Source of the DNA: Rhodospirillales bacterium
Lineage (GTDB): Bacteria; Pseudomonadota; Alphaproteobacteria; Reyranellales; Reyranellaceae
DNA: 45,801 nucleotides
Assembly (NCBI GenBank): GCA_016185145.1
Contig: JACPOB010000038.1
Location: forward strand, 1 to 45,801
Reading direction: 5' to 3'
The translations under genes and the position numbers were made by a program. Shown in pieces: positions 1 through 8,341 of this stretch (the stretch's first letter is position 1; each line of letters opens with the position of its first letter). The notes under the pieces are model-generated. The model saw nothing but the letters and a program-made list of their open reading frames with translations. It was not told the DNA's origin and did no database searches.

Positions 1-99
1 AACAACAAGATCCGTGTCCTCCAGCGACGCGCCTACGGCCTGCGCGACGAGGAATACCTTCGCCTCAAGGTTCTCACCTGCATGCTTCCCGCGTTATGA
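1..99 (+). CDS. Transposase, C-terminal end (partial at window edge)
   Basis: The first 32 codons of the window are open in frame 1 and end with TGA at 97-99. The encoded tail contains NNKIRVLQRRAYGLRDEEY followed by a short hydrophobic end. This resembles the C-terminus of DDE transposases of the ISL3 (IS204/IS1001/IS1096/IS1165) type, recognised from memory of the family. Only the last part of the gene is inside the window, so I cannot say whether the element is intact. It is convergent with rpsI, with about 85 bases between the stops. No terminal inverted repeat of an insertion sequence is obvious before 120. Confidence 0.6.
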   Translation, partial: NNKIRVLQRRAYGLRDEEYLRLKVLTCMLPAL

Positions 100-135
100 T
101 CGCCCCAGATCACCCACTCGATTCCCTGAAGACCC

Positions 136-165
136 AAAAAAGAAGGGCGCCTCGCGGCGCCCTTC
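136..165 (-). terminator. Rho-independent terminator of rplM-rpsI
   Basis: Perfect 10-bp stem (142-151 with 156-165, loop TCGC) followed on the minus strand by a run of six T (136-141). It lies about 20 bases downstream of the rpsI stop codon, where the ribosomal operon should end. Confidence 0.9.
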
Positions 166-184
166 TCCATCGATACGGTAGCGC

Positions 185-667
185 TCAGCGCTTGGAGAAC
201 TGGAAGCGGCGGCGCGCACCGGCGCGGCCGTACTTCTTGCGCTCGACCACGCGGCTGTCGCGGGTCAGGAAGCCGCTGCTCTTCATGGCGCCGCGCAGGC
301 CGGGCTCGAACTTGGCGAGCGCCTGGGCGATGCCGTGGCGCACCGCGCCGGCCTGGCCCGACAGGCCGCCGCCCGAGACGGTGGCGATCACGTCGAACTG
401 GTCGCGACGCTGCGTGACGTCGAACGGCTGCTGGATGACCATCTGCTGGGTCGGGCGCGCGAAGTAGACCGTCTGGTCACGGCCGTTGACCGTGATCTTG
501 CCGGTGCCGGGCTTCACCCAGACGCGGGCGACGGCGTTCTTGCGGCGGCCGGTGGCGTAGGCGCGACCTTGCGAGTCGACTTCCTTCTCGCGGATCGGCG
601 CGGGTGCCTGCGACGGCGCCAGCGGCGCCTTCTTCAGCTCGGCAAACGACGAAAGTTCGGTAGCCAT
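185..667 (-). CDS. rpsI: 30S ribosomal protein S9
   Basis: Component of the small ribosomal subunit; in this family the basic C-terminal tail reaches toward the P-site tRNA. The 160-residue product ends in the diagnostic tail RRRFQFSKR and contains the S9 core ([18 protein letters not shown] near residues 37-54, and [17 protein letters not shown]). The N-terminal extension of about 35 residues ([19 protein letters not shown]...) is common in alphaproteobacterial S9. ATG is at 667, one base after the rplM stop codon (669-671), so the two genes form the usual rplM-rpsI operon and are probably translationally coupled. A strong terminator follows. Confidence 0.98.
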   Translation of the reverse strand: MATELSSFAELKKAPLAPSQAPAPIREKEVDSQGRAYATGRRKNAVARVWVKPGTGKITVNGRDQTVYFARPTQQMVIQQPFDVTQRRDQFDVIATVSGGGLSGQAGAVRHGIAQALAKFEPGLRGAMKSSGFLTRDSRVVERKKYGRAGARRRFQFSKR

Positions 668-668
668 A

Positions 669-1133
669 TCAGCCGATCCTCGAATTCTTGCGGTTCAGTG
701 CGGCGACGTCGAGCTTCTCGGGCTGCTGGGCCTCGTGCTCGTGCTGCGGGCCCTTGTAGACGCGCAGGTTCTTCATCTGCGCACGGCCGAGCGGTCCGCG
801 GGTGATCATGCGCTCGACGGCCTTGACGATGACGCGCTCGGGGAAGCGGCCTTCCAGGCGCTTGCCCAAGGTCTCGCCCTTGATGCCGCCGGGATGGCCG
901 GTGTGCCAATAGAAGTACTCGCGCTCGGCCTTGCGGCCGGTGAGGCGCACCTTCTCGGCGTTGATGACGACGATGTTGTCGCCGCAATCGATGTGCGGGG
1001 TGAAGGTCGGCTTGTGCTTGCCGCGCAGACGCATGGCGATGATCGAAGCGAGGCGGCCCAGGACCAGCCCGTCGGCGTCGATCAGCACCCACTTCTTCTG
1101 CACGTCGGCAGTCTTGAGATTGAAGGTTTTCAT
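669..1133 (-). CDS. rplM: 50S ribosomal protein L13
   Basis: Early-assembling large-subunit protein. The 154-residue product starts [19 protein letters not shown] and contains the L13 signatures ([43 protein letters not shown]), matching the family's usual length. The frame stays open upstream to 1214, but the conserved N-terminus and a GGAAG-like ribosome-binding site place the start at ATG 1133. It is the first gene of the rplM-rpsI operon. A sigma70-like promoter is visible 25-50 bases upstream. Confidence 0.97.
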   Translation of the reverse strand: MKTFNLKTADVQKKWVLIDADGLVLGRLASIIAMRLRGKHKPTFTPHIDCGDNIVVINAEKVRLTGRKAEREYFYWHTGHPGGIKGETLGKRLEGRFPERVIVKAVERMITRGPLGRAQMKNLRVYKGPQHEHEAQQPEKLDVAALNRKNSRIG

Positions 1134-1157
1134 GGGTCTTTCTTCCGTGAGGCGGCG

Positions 1158-1186
1158 CTTATGGAGAGAAAGCCGCAGGCTGTCAA
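1158..1186 (-). promoter_or_regulatory. Putative sigma70-type promoter of rplM-rpsI
   Basis: On the minus strand there is a perfect -35 hexamer TTGACA (1186-1181), a 17-base spacer and CATAAG (1163-1158; 4 of 6 to TATAAT). The predicted start of transcription is near 1151, giving a leader of about 18 bases before the rplM ATG at 1133. Confidence 0.5.
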
Positions 1187-1207
1187 ATCGATCTCGATAG
1201 TCGTTGT

Positions 1208-1236
1208 TTTTCAATGCCTTAAGGTCAAGGTATTAT
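1208..1236 (+). promoter_or_regulatory. Putative promoter of the ketol-acid reductoisomerase gene
   Basis: TTTTCA (1208-1213), a 17-base spacer and TATTAT (1231-1236; 5 of 6 to consensus) lie in the divergent gap between rplM and the reductoisomerase gene. The -10 overlaps a small dyad AGGTA-TTATAT-TACCT, which could be an operator. The leader to ATG 1315 would be about 70 bases. I see no clear leader peptide or attenuator. Confidence 0.35.
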
Positions 1237-1254
1237 ATTACCTCCACAGAATAG

Positions 1255-2796
<1,542 letters not shown>

Positions 2797-2804
2797 CCGG
2801 AGCT

Positions 2805-2821
2805 CGGGCCCCCAAGGCCCG
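2805..2821. terminator. Small GC hairpin after the reductoisomerase gene
   Basis: CGGGCC (2805-2810), loop CCCAA, GGCCCG (2816-2821). There is no T run, so termination is uncertain. It directly abuts a fragment of the dispersed palindromic repeat. Confidence 0.3.
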
Positions 2822-2843
2822 CTCGCGGTCCGGAAGACGAAGA
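2820..2843. repeat. Half copy of the CGGACCGCG palindromic repeat
   Basis: GCTCGCGGTCCGGAAGACGA (2821-2840) matches the right arms of the copies at 13681-13693, 17378-17392 and 30764-30780. The left arm is missing or eroded. It lies in the 47-base convergent gap between the reductoisomerase and thioesterase genes. Confidence 0.6.
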
Positions 2844-3260
2844 CTATGAACGCGGCAGCGAATAGGTCAGCGTGGCGTGCGCCACCGGCTCGTCGCTGCC
2901 GTCGCTCCGGATCGTGAAGTCGCCGACCGCCAGCGCGCGGCCGAGCTTCATCAGCCGGCCCTCGCCGATCAGGTCGGCGGGCTCCGGCTTGCGCATGAAG
3001 TTGATGTTGAGGTTGGTCGTCACCGCGGCGGCGACCGGGCCGAGCCGGCCCATGATCAACAGGTAGAAGGAAAGGTCGGCCAGCCAGACCAGGGTCGGGC
3101 CCGAGATCGTGCCGCCCGGCCTGAGATGCTGCTCGCTGGTCGGCAGGCGCACGCGGATCGACGTGTCGTCGAGATGCTCGATCTTGAGGTCGAGATGGGC
3201 GGCCTGCGGGAAGTGCTCCTCCAGGAACCCGTGCAGCTCCTCGGGCGTCATCGCCGGCAT
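2844..3260 (-). CDS. PaaI-family hotdog-fold thioesterase
   Basis: Predicted acyl-CoA thioesterase with a single hotdog domain, 138 residues, the usual size for the PaaI/YbdB group. The substrate loop reads RPGGTISGPTLVWLADLSFY (about residues 44-63), followed by the beta strands TTNLNINFMRKPEPADLIGE and a C-terminal VAHATLTYSL. ATG 3260 is chosen because GGGGGAGGGG precedes it at normal spacing; a further ATG at 3251 has no better site. The gene is divergent from the crotonase-fold gene with 33 bases between them, and both deal with CoA thioesters, so shared regulation is plausible. The substrate is unknown. Confidence 0.8.
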   Translation of the reverse strand: MPAMTPEELHGFLEEHFPQAAHLDLKIEHLDDTSIRVRLPTSEQHLRPGGTISGPTLVWLADLSFYLLIMGRLGPVAAAVTTNLNINFMRKPEPADLIGEGRLMKLGRALAVGDFTIRSDGSDEPVAHATLTYSLPRS

Positions 3261-3293
3261 GACGCCCCTCCCCCGTTGCCGTAGAATACGACC

Positions 3294-4088
3294 ATGAGCA
3301 AAGCCTCCAACGAGCCGGTCCTGCTGCGCCGCGACGAAGGCCGCGTCGCCGTCCTGACGCTGAACCGCCCGCACGCTATGAACGCGCTGTCAGGCGAGCT
3401 TATAGACGCGCTGCAGGCGGAATTCGACAGGCTGGCCAAGGACAAGGAGATCCGCTGCGTCGTCATCGAGGCGACCGGCCGCGCCTTCTCGACCGGCCAC
3501 GACCTCAAGGAGGTGACGTCGACGCGCGACTACGCCTTCCACCACGACCTTCTGACGCGCTGCTCGGCGATGATGATGTCGATCAGGCGCCTGCCGCAAC
3601 CGGTGATCGCCAAGGTCCACGCGCTCGCCACGGCGGCCGGCTGCCAGCTCGTGGCGGCGTGCGACCTCGCCGTTGCCTCCACCGGCGCCAGCTTCGCGAC
3701 CTCGGGCATCAACAACGGCCTGTTCTGCGGCACGCCGTCGGTCGCGGTCGGCCGCAACGTCGGCTCCAAGCGCGCGCTCGACATGCTGTTCACCGGCCAG
3801 CCTATCGACGCCGCGACCGCCCTGCGCGACGGCCTGGTGAGCCGCCTCGCCCCGCCCGACAAGCTCGACGCCGAGACCATGGCCTTCGCCCAGCACATCG
3901 CCAGCCAGCCGCCGCAGCAGATCGCGTCCGGCAAGGCGATGTTCCACGCCCACATGGCGATGGACCTCGAGCAGGCCTACGCCTACGCCACCGACTTCAT
4001 GGCCGGCGCCATCCAGCGCGAGGACGCGCAGGCCGGCATCGACGCCTTCGCCAACAAGAAGCCCAAGCCGGAGTGGAAGGGACGGTAG
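3294..4088 (+). CDS. Enoyl-CoA hydratase/isomerase-family protein (ECHDC3-like)
   Basis: 264-residue crotonase-fold protein. It has the N-terminal LNRPHAMNALSGEL, the oxyanion-hole region RAFSTGHDLKEV and a second region ATAAGCQLVAACDLAVAS. The positions that carry the two catalytic glutamates in classical enoyl-CoA hydratases do not hold Glu: AGCQLV has Gln (about residue 118), and SGINNGLFCGTP lacks the usual PE. It is therefore probably not a hydratase; ECHDC3-like proteins share this look and their reaction is unclear. ATG 3294 overlaps nothing, and no clear ribosome-binding site is visible. The stop codon (4086-4088) directly abuts the ATG of the antitoxin gene, suggesting co-transcription. 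Confidence 0.82.
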   Translation: MSKASNEPVLLRRDEGRVAVLTLNRPHAMNALSGELIDALQAEFDRLAKDKEIRCVVIEATGRAFSTGHDLKEVTSTRDYAFHHDLLTRCSAMMMSIRRLPQPVIAKVHALATAAGCQLVAACDLAVASTGASFATSGINNGLFCGTPSVAVGRNVGSKRALDMLFTGQPIDAATALRDGLVSRLAPPDKLDAETMAFAQHIASQPPQQIASGKAMFHAHMAMDLEQAYAYATDFMAGAIQREDAQAGIDAFANKKPKPEWKGR

Positions 4089-4376
4089 ATGGATAACGTC
4101 AACATCAGGATCAGCGTGCCGGCCGACCTCAAGGAGCGCTTGGATTCACTGGCTCGAACGACGAAGCGTAGCCGCAGCGAACTGACTGCCGACGCGCTTC
4201 GACGCCTCATGGATCAGGATGAGAGCGAAATAGATCACATCCGCAAGGCGCTCGAGGAGGCTAGAAGGCCCAATGCGCGAGTTGTACCCCACGAACAGGC
4301 GATGGCCTGGCTTCGCTCGCGTGGAACCGCGACAGTATTGCCCAAGCCCAGAGGTCGGCGCCGCACGTCGAGGTGA
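4089..4376 (+). CDS. Ribbon-helix-helix antitoxin (CopG/ParD-like)
   Basis: 95-residue DNA-binding antitoxin. It begins with the RHH strand NVNIRISVPADLKERLD and helix TTKRSRSELTADALRRLMDQ, followed by a charged region (HIRKALEEARRP) that would bind and neutralise the toxin, and a basic tail. The start ATG immediately follows the stop of the crotonase-fold gene, and the gene overlaps the toxin gene by four bases (GTGA). RHH antitoxins normally repress their own promoter; here that promoter would lie inside the upstream gene. Base composition is visibly less GC-rich than the surroundings, in keeping with mobile toxin-antitoxin cassettes. Confidence 0.8.
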   Translation: MDNVNIRISVPADLKERLDSLARTTKRSRSELTADALRRLMDQDESEIDHIRKALEEARRPNARVVPHEQAMAWLRSRGTATVLPKPRGRRRTSR

Positions 4377-4675
4377 AGGTGCGAGAGCTTGTTTGGTCCG
4401 TTCGAGCTCTGACGGAACTCGATGAAATCGTCGCCTACATTCGCAACCAGGATCCTGCAACGGCGCACCGCGTAACGGCTCGTATCGACGAGCGAGTCGC
4501 ATCGCTGGTGCAACACCCATACCTTGGACGAGCGGGCCGTGTTGCCGGAACGAGAGAGCTCGTCATTGCGCCTTTCATCGTGGCTTATGAAGTGACCGAC
4601 GAGCTGATTGTGGTCCTGGCCGTGCTTCGCGGACGGCGCCGGTGGCCCCGCTCGTTCGGCAGGCAACAGCGTTAG
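4373..4675 (+). CDS. RelE/ParE-family toxin
   Basis: 100-residue toxin of the RelE/ParE superfamily. Typical features are the N-terminal strand VRELVWSVRALTELDEIVAY, the helix DPATAHRVTARIDERVASL, the HPYLGRAGRV turn, then GTRELVIAPFIVAYEV and the last strand IVVLAVLRGRRRWP. ParE members poison gyrase and RelE members cut mRNA; the ALTELDEI and HPYLGRAGRV pattern favours ParE. It starts with GTG at 4373, overlapping the antitoxin stop by four bases, the usual coupling for these pairs. Confidence 0.8.
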   Translation: MKVRELVWSVRALTELDEIVAYIRNQDPATAHRVTARIDERVASLVQHPYLGRAGRVAGTRELVIAPFIVAYEVTDELIVVLAVLRGRRRWPRSFGRQQR

Positions 4676-4740
4676 CATTCGCAGTCGCCAGTCGTCCCAG
4701 TCATCTGGTCGGGTATGACAGCAGCGCATGGCCGTCTCCT

Positions 4741-4777
4741 ATTAGATGATTTGTCATTTATTTGTAGACCATCTAAT
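4741..4777. promoter_or_regulatory. Inverted repeat, likely MarR operator
   Basis: ATTAGATG (4741-4748) and CATCTAAT (4770-4777) are perfect 8-base arms separated by 21 bases, just before the marR start. Between them lies TTGTCA (4751-4756), a good -35 candidate. The arms would bracket the promoter, as expected for autoregulation by the MarR protein encoded next to it. Confidence 0.5.
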
Positions 4778-4785
4778 TGGGAAAT

Positions 4786-5235
4786 ATGTCCGCTCGCCGT
4801 GTCTTCAGTCGTGATTCCTTCGGCTCCCTGCTCTCCCGTGCCGCCCGGCAGTGGCGCCGCGCCGCCGACCTCGGGCTGCGGCCGTTCGATCTCACCGAGG
4901 CGACCTGGTTGCCGCTGGTCCATATTGCCCGCGCACCCGCCCCGCCTCGGCAGAAGGATCTCGCGGCCTCGATGTCGCTCGACGGCTCGTCGGTAGTACG
5001 CCTCCTCGACAATCTCGAGGCCGCCGGCCTCATCCAGCGCAAGGAAGGCGAGGACCGCCGGGCCAAGATCATCACCCTGACGCCGCGCGGAAAAGCCATT
5101 GCTGACAAGGTCGAGACAGTGGCCCGACGCGTCCGCAGCGATGCGCTCGCCGGCCTTTCCGATCGCGACATCGAGACGACGGTCCGAGTCTTGCACCATG
5201 TCATCCGCGTGTTCGACGACGAGTCCCCGGAATGA
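4786..5235 (+). CDS. MarR-family transcriptional regulator
   Basis: 149-residue winged-helix repressor from ATG 4786; TTG 4777 would add three residues but lies on the operator arm. The recognition region is RQKDLAASMSLDGSSVVRLL, followed by the wing RKEGEDRRAKIITLTPRGKA, both typical of MarR. The C-terminal helix would form the dimer. The last codons overlap the efflux pump ATG (ATGA at 5232), so regulator and pump are one transcription unit. That is the standard arrangement for a MarR protein controlling export of the compound it senses. Confidence 0.9.
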   Translation: MSARRVFSRDSFGSLLSRAARQWRRAADLGLRPFDLTEATWLPLVHIARAPAPPRQKDLAASMSLDGSSVVRLLDNLEAAGLIQRKEGEDRRAKIITLTPRGKAIADKVETVARRVRSDALAGLSDRDIETTVRVLHHVIRVFDDESPE

Positions 5236-6419
5236 CCGCCGCTCCCCTCTGGCTGCTCACCCTGATCACCTTCTCAGGCACACTCGCCATGCACATCTTC
5301 GTGCCGGCGCTGCCCGAGGCCTCCCATGCACTCAACGCCAGCATGGGCAGCATGCAGCTCACCATGAGCGTCTACATTCTCGGCCTCGCTTTCGGGCAGC
5401 TTGCCTATGGCCCGCTGTCCGACCGCTTCGGTCGCCGGCCCGTGCTGATGGCGGGTCTCGTCCTCTATGCCGCGGCCGGCCTTGCCGCGGCGCTGGTGCC
5501 CGACGTGCACAGCCTGATCGTCGCCCGCCTGCTGCAGGCGCTGGGCGGTTGCGCCGGCCTGGTGATCGGCCGCGCCATCGTGCGCGACACCGCCCTGCCC
5601 CAGGAGGCCGCGCGGCGGATGGCGGTCATGAACCTGATGGTCGCCGTGGGTCCGGGCGCCGCGCCGCTGATCGGCGGCGCGCTGGCCTCGAGCCTGGGCT
5701 GGCGCTCGATCTTCTTCGCGCTCGCCCTGCTCGGCGTCGCGAACCTGCTGTTCAGCTGGTGGCTGCTGCCGGAGAGCAAGGCGCCGGCCAAGCCCGCCGC
5801 AGGCAGCAACCTTGCCCGCAACTACGGCCGATTGCTGGTGTCACCTTCCTTCCTCGGCTACGCGGTCGGCGGCGGCTGCGCCACGACCTCGATGTACGCC
5901 TTCATCGGCGCCTCGCCTTTCATCTTCGCCCATCAGCTTCATCGGCCCGACTACGAGGTCGGAATCTATCCGGCGATCGTACTGGCCGGCGTCTGGCTCG
6001 GCAGCGTAGCGGCCACGCGCTTGATCCCGCTCCTGCCGATCGACCGGCTCGCGGTGTGGGCCAATCTCTTGAGCGTCGTGGCCTCGTTCGCCTTGCTGGG
6101 CGGCATCCTCGCCGGCCATCTCAGCGTGCTCATGATCATGGTGCCCATGTTCGCGTTCGGAATGGGTGCGGGCGTCGCCTCGCCCGCCGCGATGACCCAG
6201 GCGATCGGCGTCAACCCGGCGGTCATCGGCTCGGCGTCCGGCCTCTACGGCTTCTCACAGATGGGCGTCGGCGCGATCTGCACCGCCCTGGTGGGCATAG
6301 GCAGCAACCCTGCGCTGACGACTGCCATCATCCTGGTGATCGCAGGCGTCATCGGCCAGACGGCGTTCTGGCTGGCGTTGCGCCATCGCGCAAAGCTCAA
6401 GAGCCATTCACCAGATTGA
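5232..6419 (+). CDS. Bcr/CflA-type multidrug efflux MFS transporter
   Basis: 395-residue inner-membrane proton antiporter with about 12 membrane segments. It contains the MFS motif between helices 2 and 3 (GPLSDRFGRRPVLMAG, about residues 57-72) and the drug-antiporter motif in helix 5 (VAVGPGAAPLIGGAL). The N-terminus HIFVPALPEASHALNAS and the segment GGCAGLVIGRAIVRD are characteristic of the Bcr/CflA group. It is translationally coupled to marR. The 3' end overlaps the end of the convergent dehydrogenase gene by 23 bases. Confidence 0.9.
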   Translation: MTAAPLWLLTLITFSGTLAMHIFVPALPEASHALNASMGSMQLTMSVYILGLAFGQLAYGPLSDRFGRRPVLMAGLVLYAAAGLAAALVPDVHSLIVARLLQALGGCAGLVIGRAIVRDTALPQEAARRMAVMNLMVAVGPGAAPLIGGALASSLGWRSIFFALALLGVANLLFSWWLLPESKAPAKPAAGSNLARNYGRLLVSPSFLGYAVGGGCATTSMYAFIGASPFIFAHQLHRPDYEVGIYPAIVLAGVWLGSVAATRLIPLLPIDRLAVWANLLSVVASFALLGGILAGHLSVLMIMVPMFAFGMGAGVASPAAMTQAIGVNPAVIGSASGLYGFSQMGVGAICTALVGIGSNPALTTAIILVIAGVIGQTAFWLALRHRAKLKSHSPD

Positions 6420-7374
6420 GCGGCTTCTCGCCCCTGCCGAGGCGCGCAATGTTGCCGGCGACGAGGGCGACGCGCTCGCGCACTGTTCCATCCGTGCCGC
6501 CTGAGACGTGAGGGGTCATCAGCACGTTCGGCAACTCGTGGAACGGCTGCTCTGCCGGCAGGCAGGGCGTGTCGTCACTCGGATAGCGGTACCACACGTC
6601 GAGTGCCGCCCCGGCCAAGCGTCGTTCGGCCAGTGCGCGATACAACGCCGGACCGTCGACGATCTCGGCCCTGGCGATGTTGACCAGATAAGCCTCGGGC
6701 TGCATCAGCCCAAGTTCACGTGTGCCGATCAGGCCGCGCGTGGCCTCGTTGAGTGACAAGGCAATCGCGAGATAGTCGGCGCGCTCCAGCAGGTCGTCCA
6801 GACGTTCGAGCCCGCCCAGCAGCTCCACTCCCTCTTGCGTTCCCCGGGACAGGCTGCGTCGTATGGCACAGACCCTCATGTCGAAGGCGCGGGCGCGACG
6901 GGCCAGCGCCTGTCCGATATGGCCGTAGCCCAGGATCGCCAAGGTCTTGCCGGCGATTTCGGGCGACAGGCGTCGCGGCCGGCCAGGCACCCATGGTCCC
7001 GGCCAGAGGCCGCGCCGCAGGTCCGAATCGAGCGGCAGGAAATTGCGCGTGAGCGCCAACATGGCGCCCATGGCGTATTCGGCGATGCCCGCTTCGTGGC
7101 CATAGGCATTAGCCAACATGACGCCAGTCGGCAGCGCGGCGAGATCGATCCGGTCGAGCCCCGCGGCCGGCAGTTGCACCAGCTTCAATCGCGGTCCGAC
7201 GCCGGCCGCCATCGCGGCGGTGAAGGCGAGCGTCACCAGCACATCGGCATCGCCGAGCCTGCCGGCGGCGGCCGACTCGTCAGGCTCGACGACGATGTCG
7301 CAGGACGCGAGATGACCGCGCACCAGGGGCGCGAAGGCGGCGGCGAAGGATCCGGCAAAAACAACACGAAGCAT
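6397..7374 (-). CDS. D-2-hydroxyacid dehydrogenase (NAD-binding)
   Basis: 325-residue member of the D-isomer-specific 2-hydroxyacid dehydrogenase family, which interconverts 2-hydroxy and 2-keto acids. The NAD-binding loop is GYGHIGQ (about 149-155), the substrate arginine lies in NIARAEIVD (R235) and the catalytic histidine in TPHVSGG (H289). The substrate is not predictable. ATG 7374 is chosen over TTG 7410. This ATG lies in the stem of a perfect 11-bp hairpin (7372-7398), which would either hide the start or indicate use of the TTG. It is 60 bases downstream of the aldolase-family gene in the same direction, so the two may be co-transcribed. Confidence 0.82.
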   Translation of the reverse strand: MLRVVFAGSFAAAFAPLVRGHLASCDIVVEPDESAAAGRLGDADVLVTLAFTAAMAAGVGPRLKLVQLPAAGLDRIDLAALPTGVMLANAYGHEAGIAEYAMGAMLALTRNFLPLDSDLRRGLWPGPWVPGRPRRLSPEIAGKTLAILGYGHIGQALARRARAFDMRVCAIRRSLSRGTQEGVELLGGLERLDDLLERADYLAIALSLNEATRGLIGTRELGLMQPEAYLVNIARAEIVDGPALYRALAERRLAGAALDVWYRYPSDDTPCLPAEQPFHELPNVLMTPHVSGGTDGTVRERVALVAGNIARLGRGEKPLNLVNGS

Positions 7375-7398
7375 CCGGCGACCTTGCGTCGCCGGATG
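7372..7398 (-). promoter_or_regulatory. Hairpin covering the dehydrogenase start codon
   Basis: CATCCGGCGAC (7372-7382), loop CTTGC, GTCGCCGGATG (7388-7398). On the minus-strand transcript the AUG at 7374-7372 closes the stem. Translation could therefore be limited by folding. Confidence 0.4.
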
Positions 7399-7434
7399 TC
7401 TCGCTGGCAATTACCTGAGACGTAGTCTTGACGG

Positions 7435-8196
7435 CTACTGCCGCCAATCGCTGCCCTTGCCCTCGATCTGCCGCAGCGCGGCATTCCAGTAGGTCAGGCC
7501 GTATCCCGGATTGGCGCGCTGCTGCTTGGCGCGCTCGCCGTACTGGCGGATGACCTCGGGATCGATCGGCGCCGGCTCCTCGTCGAGACCGCGGGCGATC
7601 ACCTCGACCTCGCAGGCACGCTCGAGCATGTACATGCGCCGCAGGGCACCCGGGATGGAGGCGCCGACCGTGAGCAGGCCGTGGTTGCGCAGCACCACCG
7701 AGTTGCCGTGCTGGCAGGTCACGCCCAGCGCATCGCATTCCTCCTGCGAGGTCGGCATGCCGTACTCGTGATAGACGAGATCGTCGTAGACCGACAGCAC
7801 GTCCTGGCTGATCGGGCGCAGGCCCTTCTTCAGCACCGACACGCCGGTGCCGGCCCGGGTGTGGGTGTGCATGACGCAGTTGGCGTCGGGCCTGGCCTTG
7901 TAGACGCCGCTATGGATGGTGAAGCCCGCGGCGTTGAATTTGCCGTCCTTGGAGTAGACGTTGCCGTCGATGTCCATCTTCACCAGGCTCGACGCCGTGA
8001 TCTCGTGGAACAGGTCGCCGTAGTTGTTGATCAGGAAGCAGCTGGGCTCTCCCGCGATGCGCACCGACATGTGGGTGTCGATCGTGTCGGTCCAGCCGTA
8101 CATGTCGGTGACGCGGTAGAGCGCGGCGAGGTCGCAGCGCGCCTGCCATTCGGCATCGGTCATGTTGGGACGATCGACATGCGGCGGCGCGTTCAT
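7435..8196 (-). CDS. Class II aldolase/adducin-family protein
   Basis: 253-residue zinc-dependent aldolase-fold protein. Metal ligands are visible as HTH (H110 and H112 in VMHTHTRAG) and RNHG (H172). Other family strings are INNYGDLFHEITASSLVKMD and GFTIHSGVYKARPD. Members include fuculose-phosphate aldolase, ribulose-phosphate epimerase and decarboxylases, so the reaction is not assigned. ATG 8196 has GGAGA eight bases upstream; the longer open frame to 8352 lacks conservation. Together with the downstream 2-hydroxyacid dehydrogenase it may handle a hydroxy- or keto-acid, which is inference from neighbourhood only. Confidence 0.85.
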   Translation of the reverse strand: MNAPPHVDRPNMTDAEWQARCDLAALYRVTDMYGWTDTIDTHMSVRIAGEPSCFLINNYGDLFHEITASSLVKMDIDGNVYSKDGKFNAAGFTIHSGVYKARPDANCVMHTHTRAGTGVSVLKKGLRPISQDVLSVYDDLVYHEYGMPTSQEECDALGVTCQHGNSVVLRNHGLLTVGASIPGALRRMYMLERACEVEVIARGLDEEPAPIDPEVIRQYGERAKQQRANPGYGLTYWNAALRQIEGKGSDWRQ

Positions 8197-8293
8197 CGCT
8201 GTTCTCCGTACTCGGGTTCGTAGTGTTGACCTGATTTTAGTGCAACTCGCGCGCCAGGGCGAGTGGACCGCTCTTTCGCCCCTCGGCACAGTA

Positions 8294-8323
8294 TTTGCGT
8301 GCCGTCTCTGAGCGGCATGCAAA
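8294..8323. promoter_or_regulatory. Inverted repeat upstream of the FMN monooxygenase gene
   Basis: TTTGCGTGCCG (8294-8304) and CGGCATGCAAA (8313-8323) pair with one G/T mismatch around an 8-base centre. The dyad ends 18 bases before the GTG start in the divergent 145-base gap. It could be an operator or a leader hairpin. Confidence 0.4.
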
Positions 8324-8341
8324 TTTTGCGGAGGTTGCACC

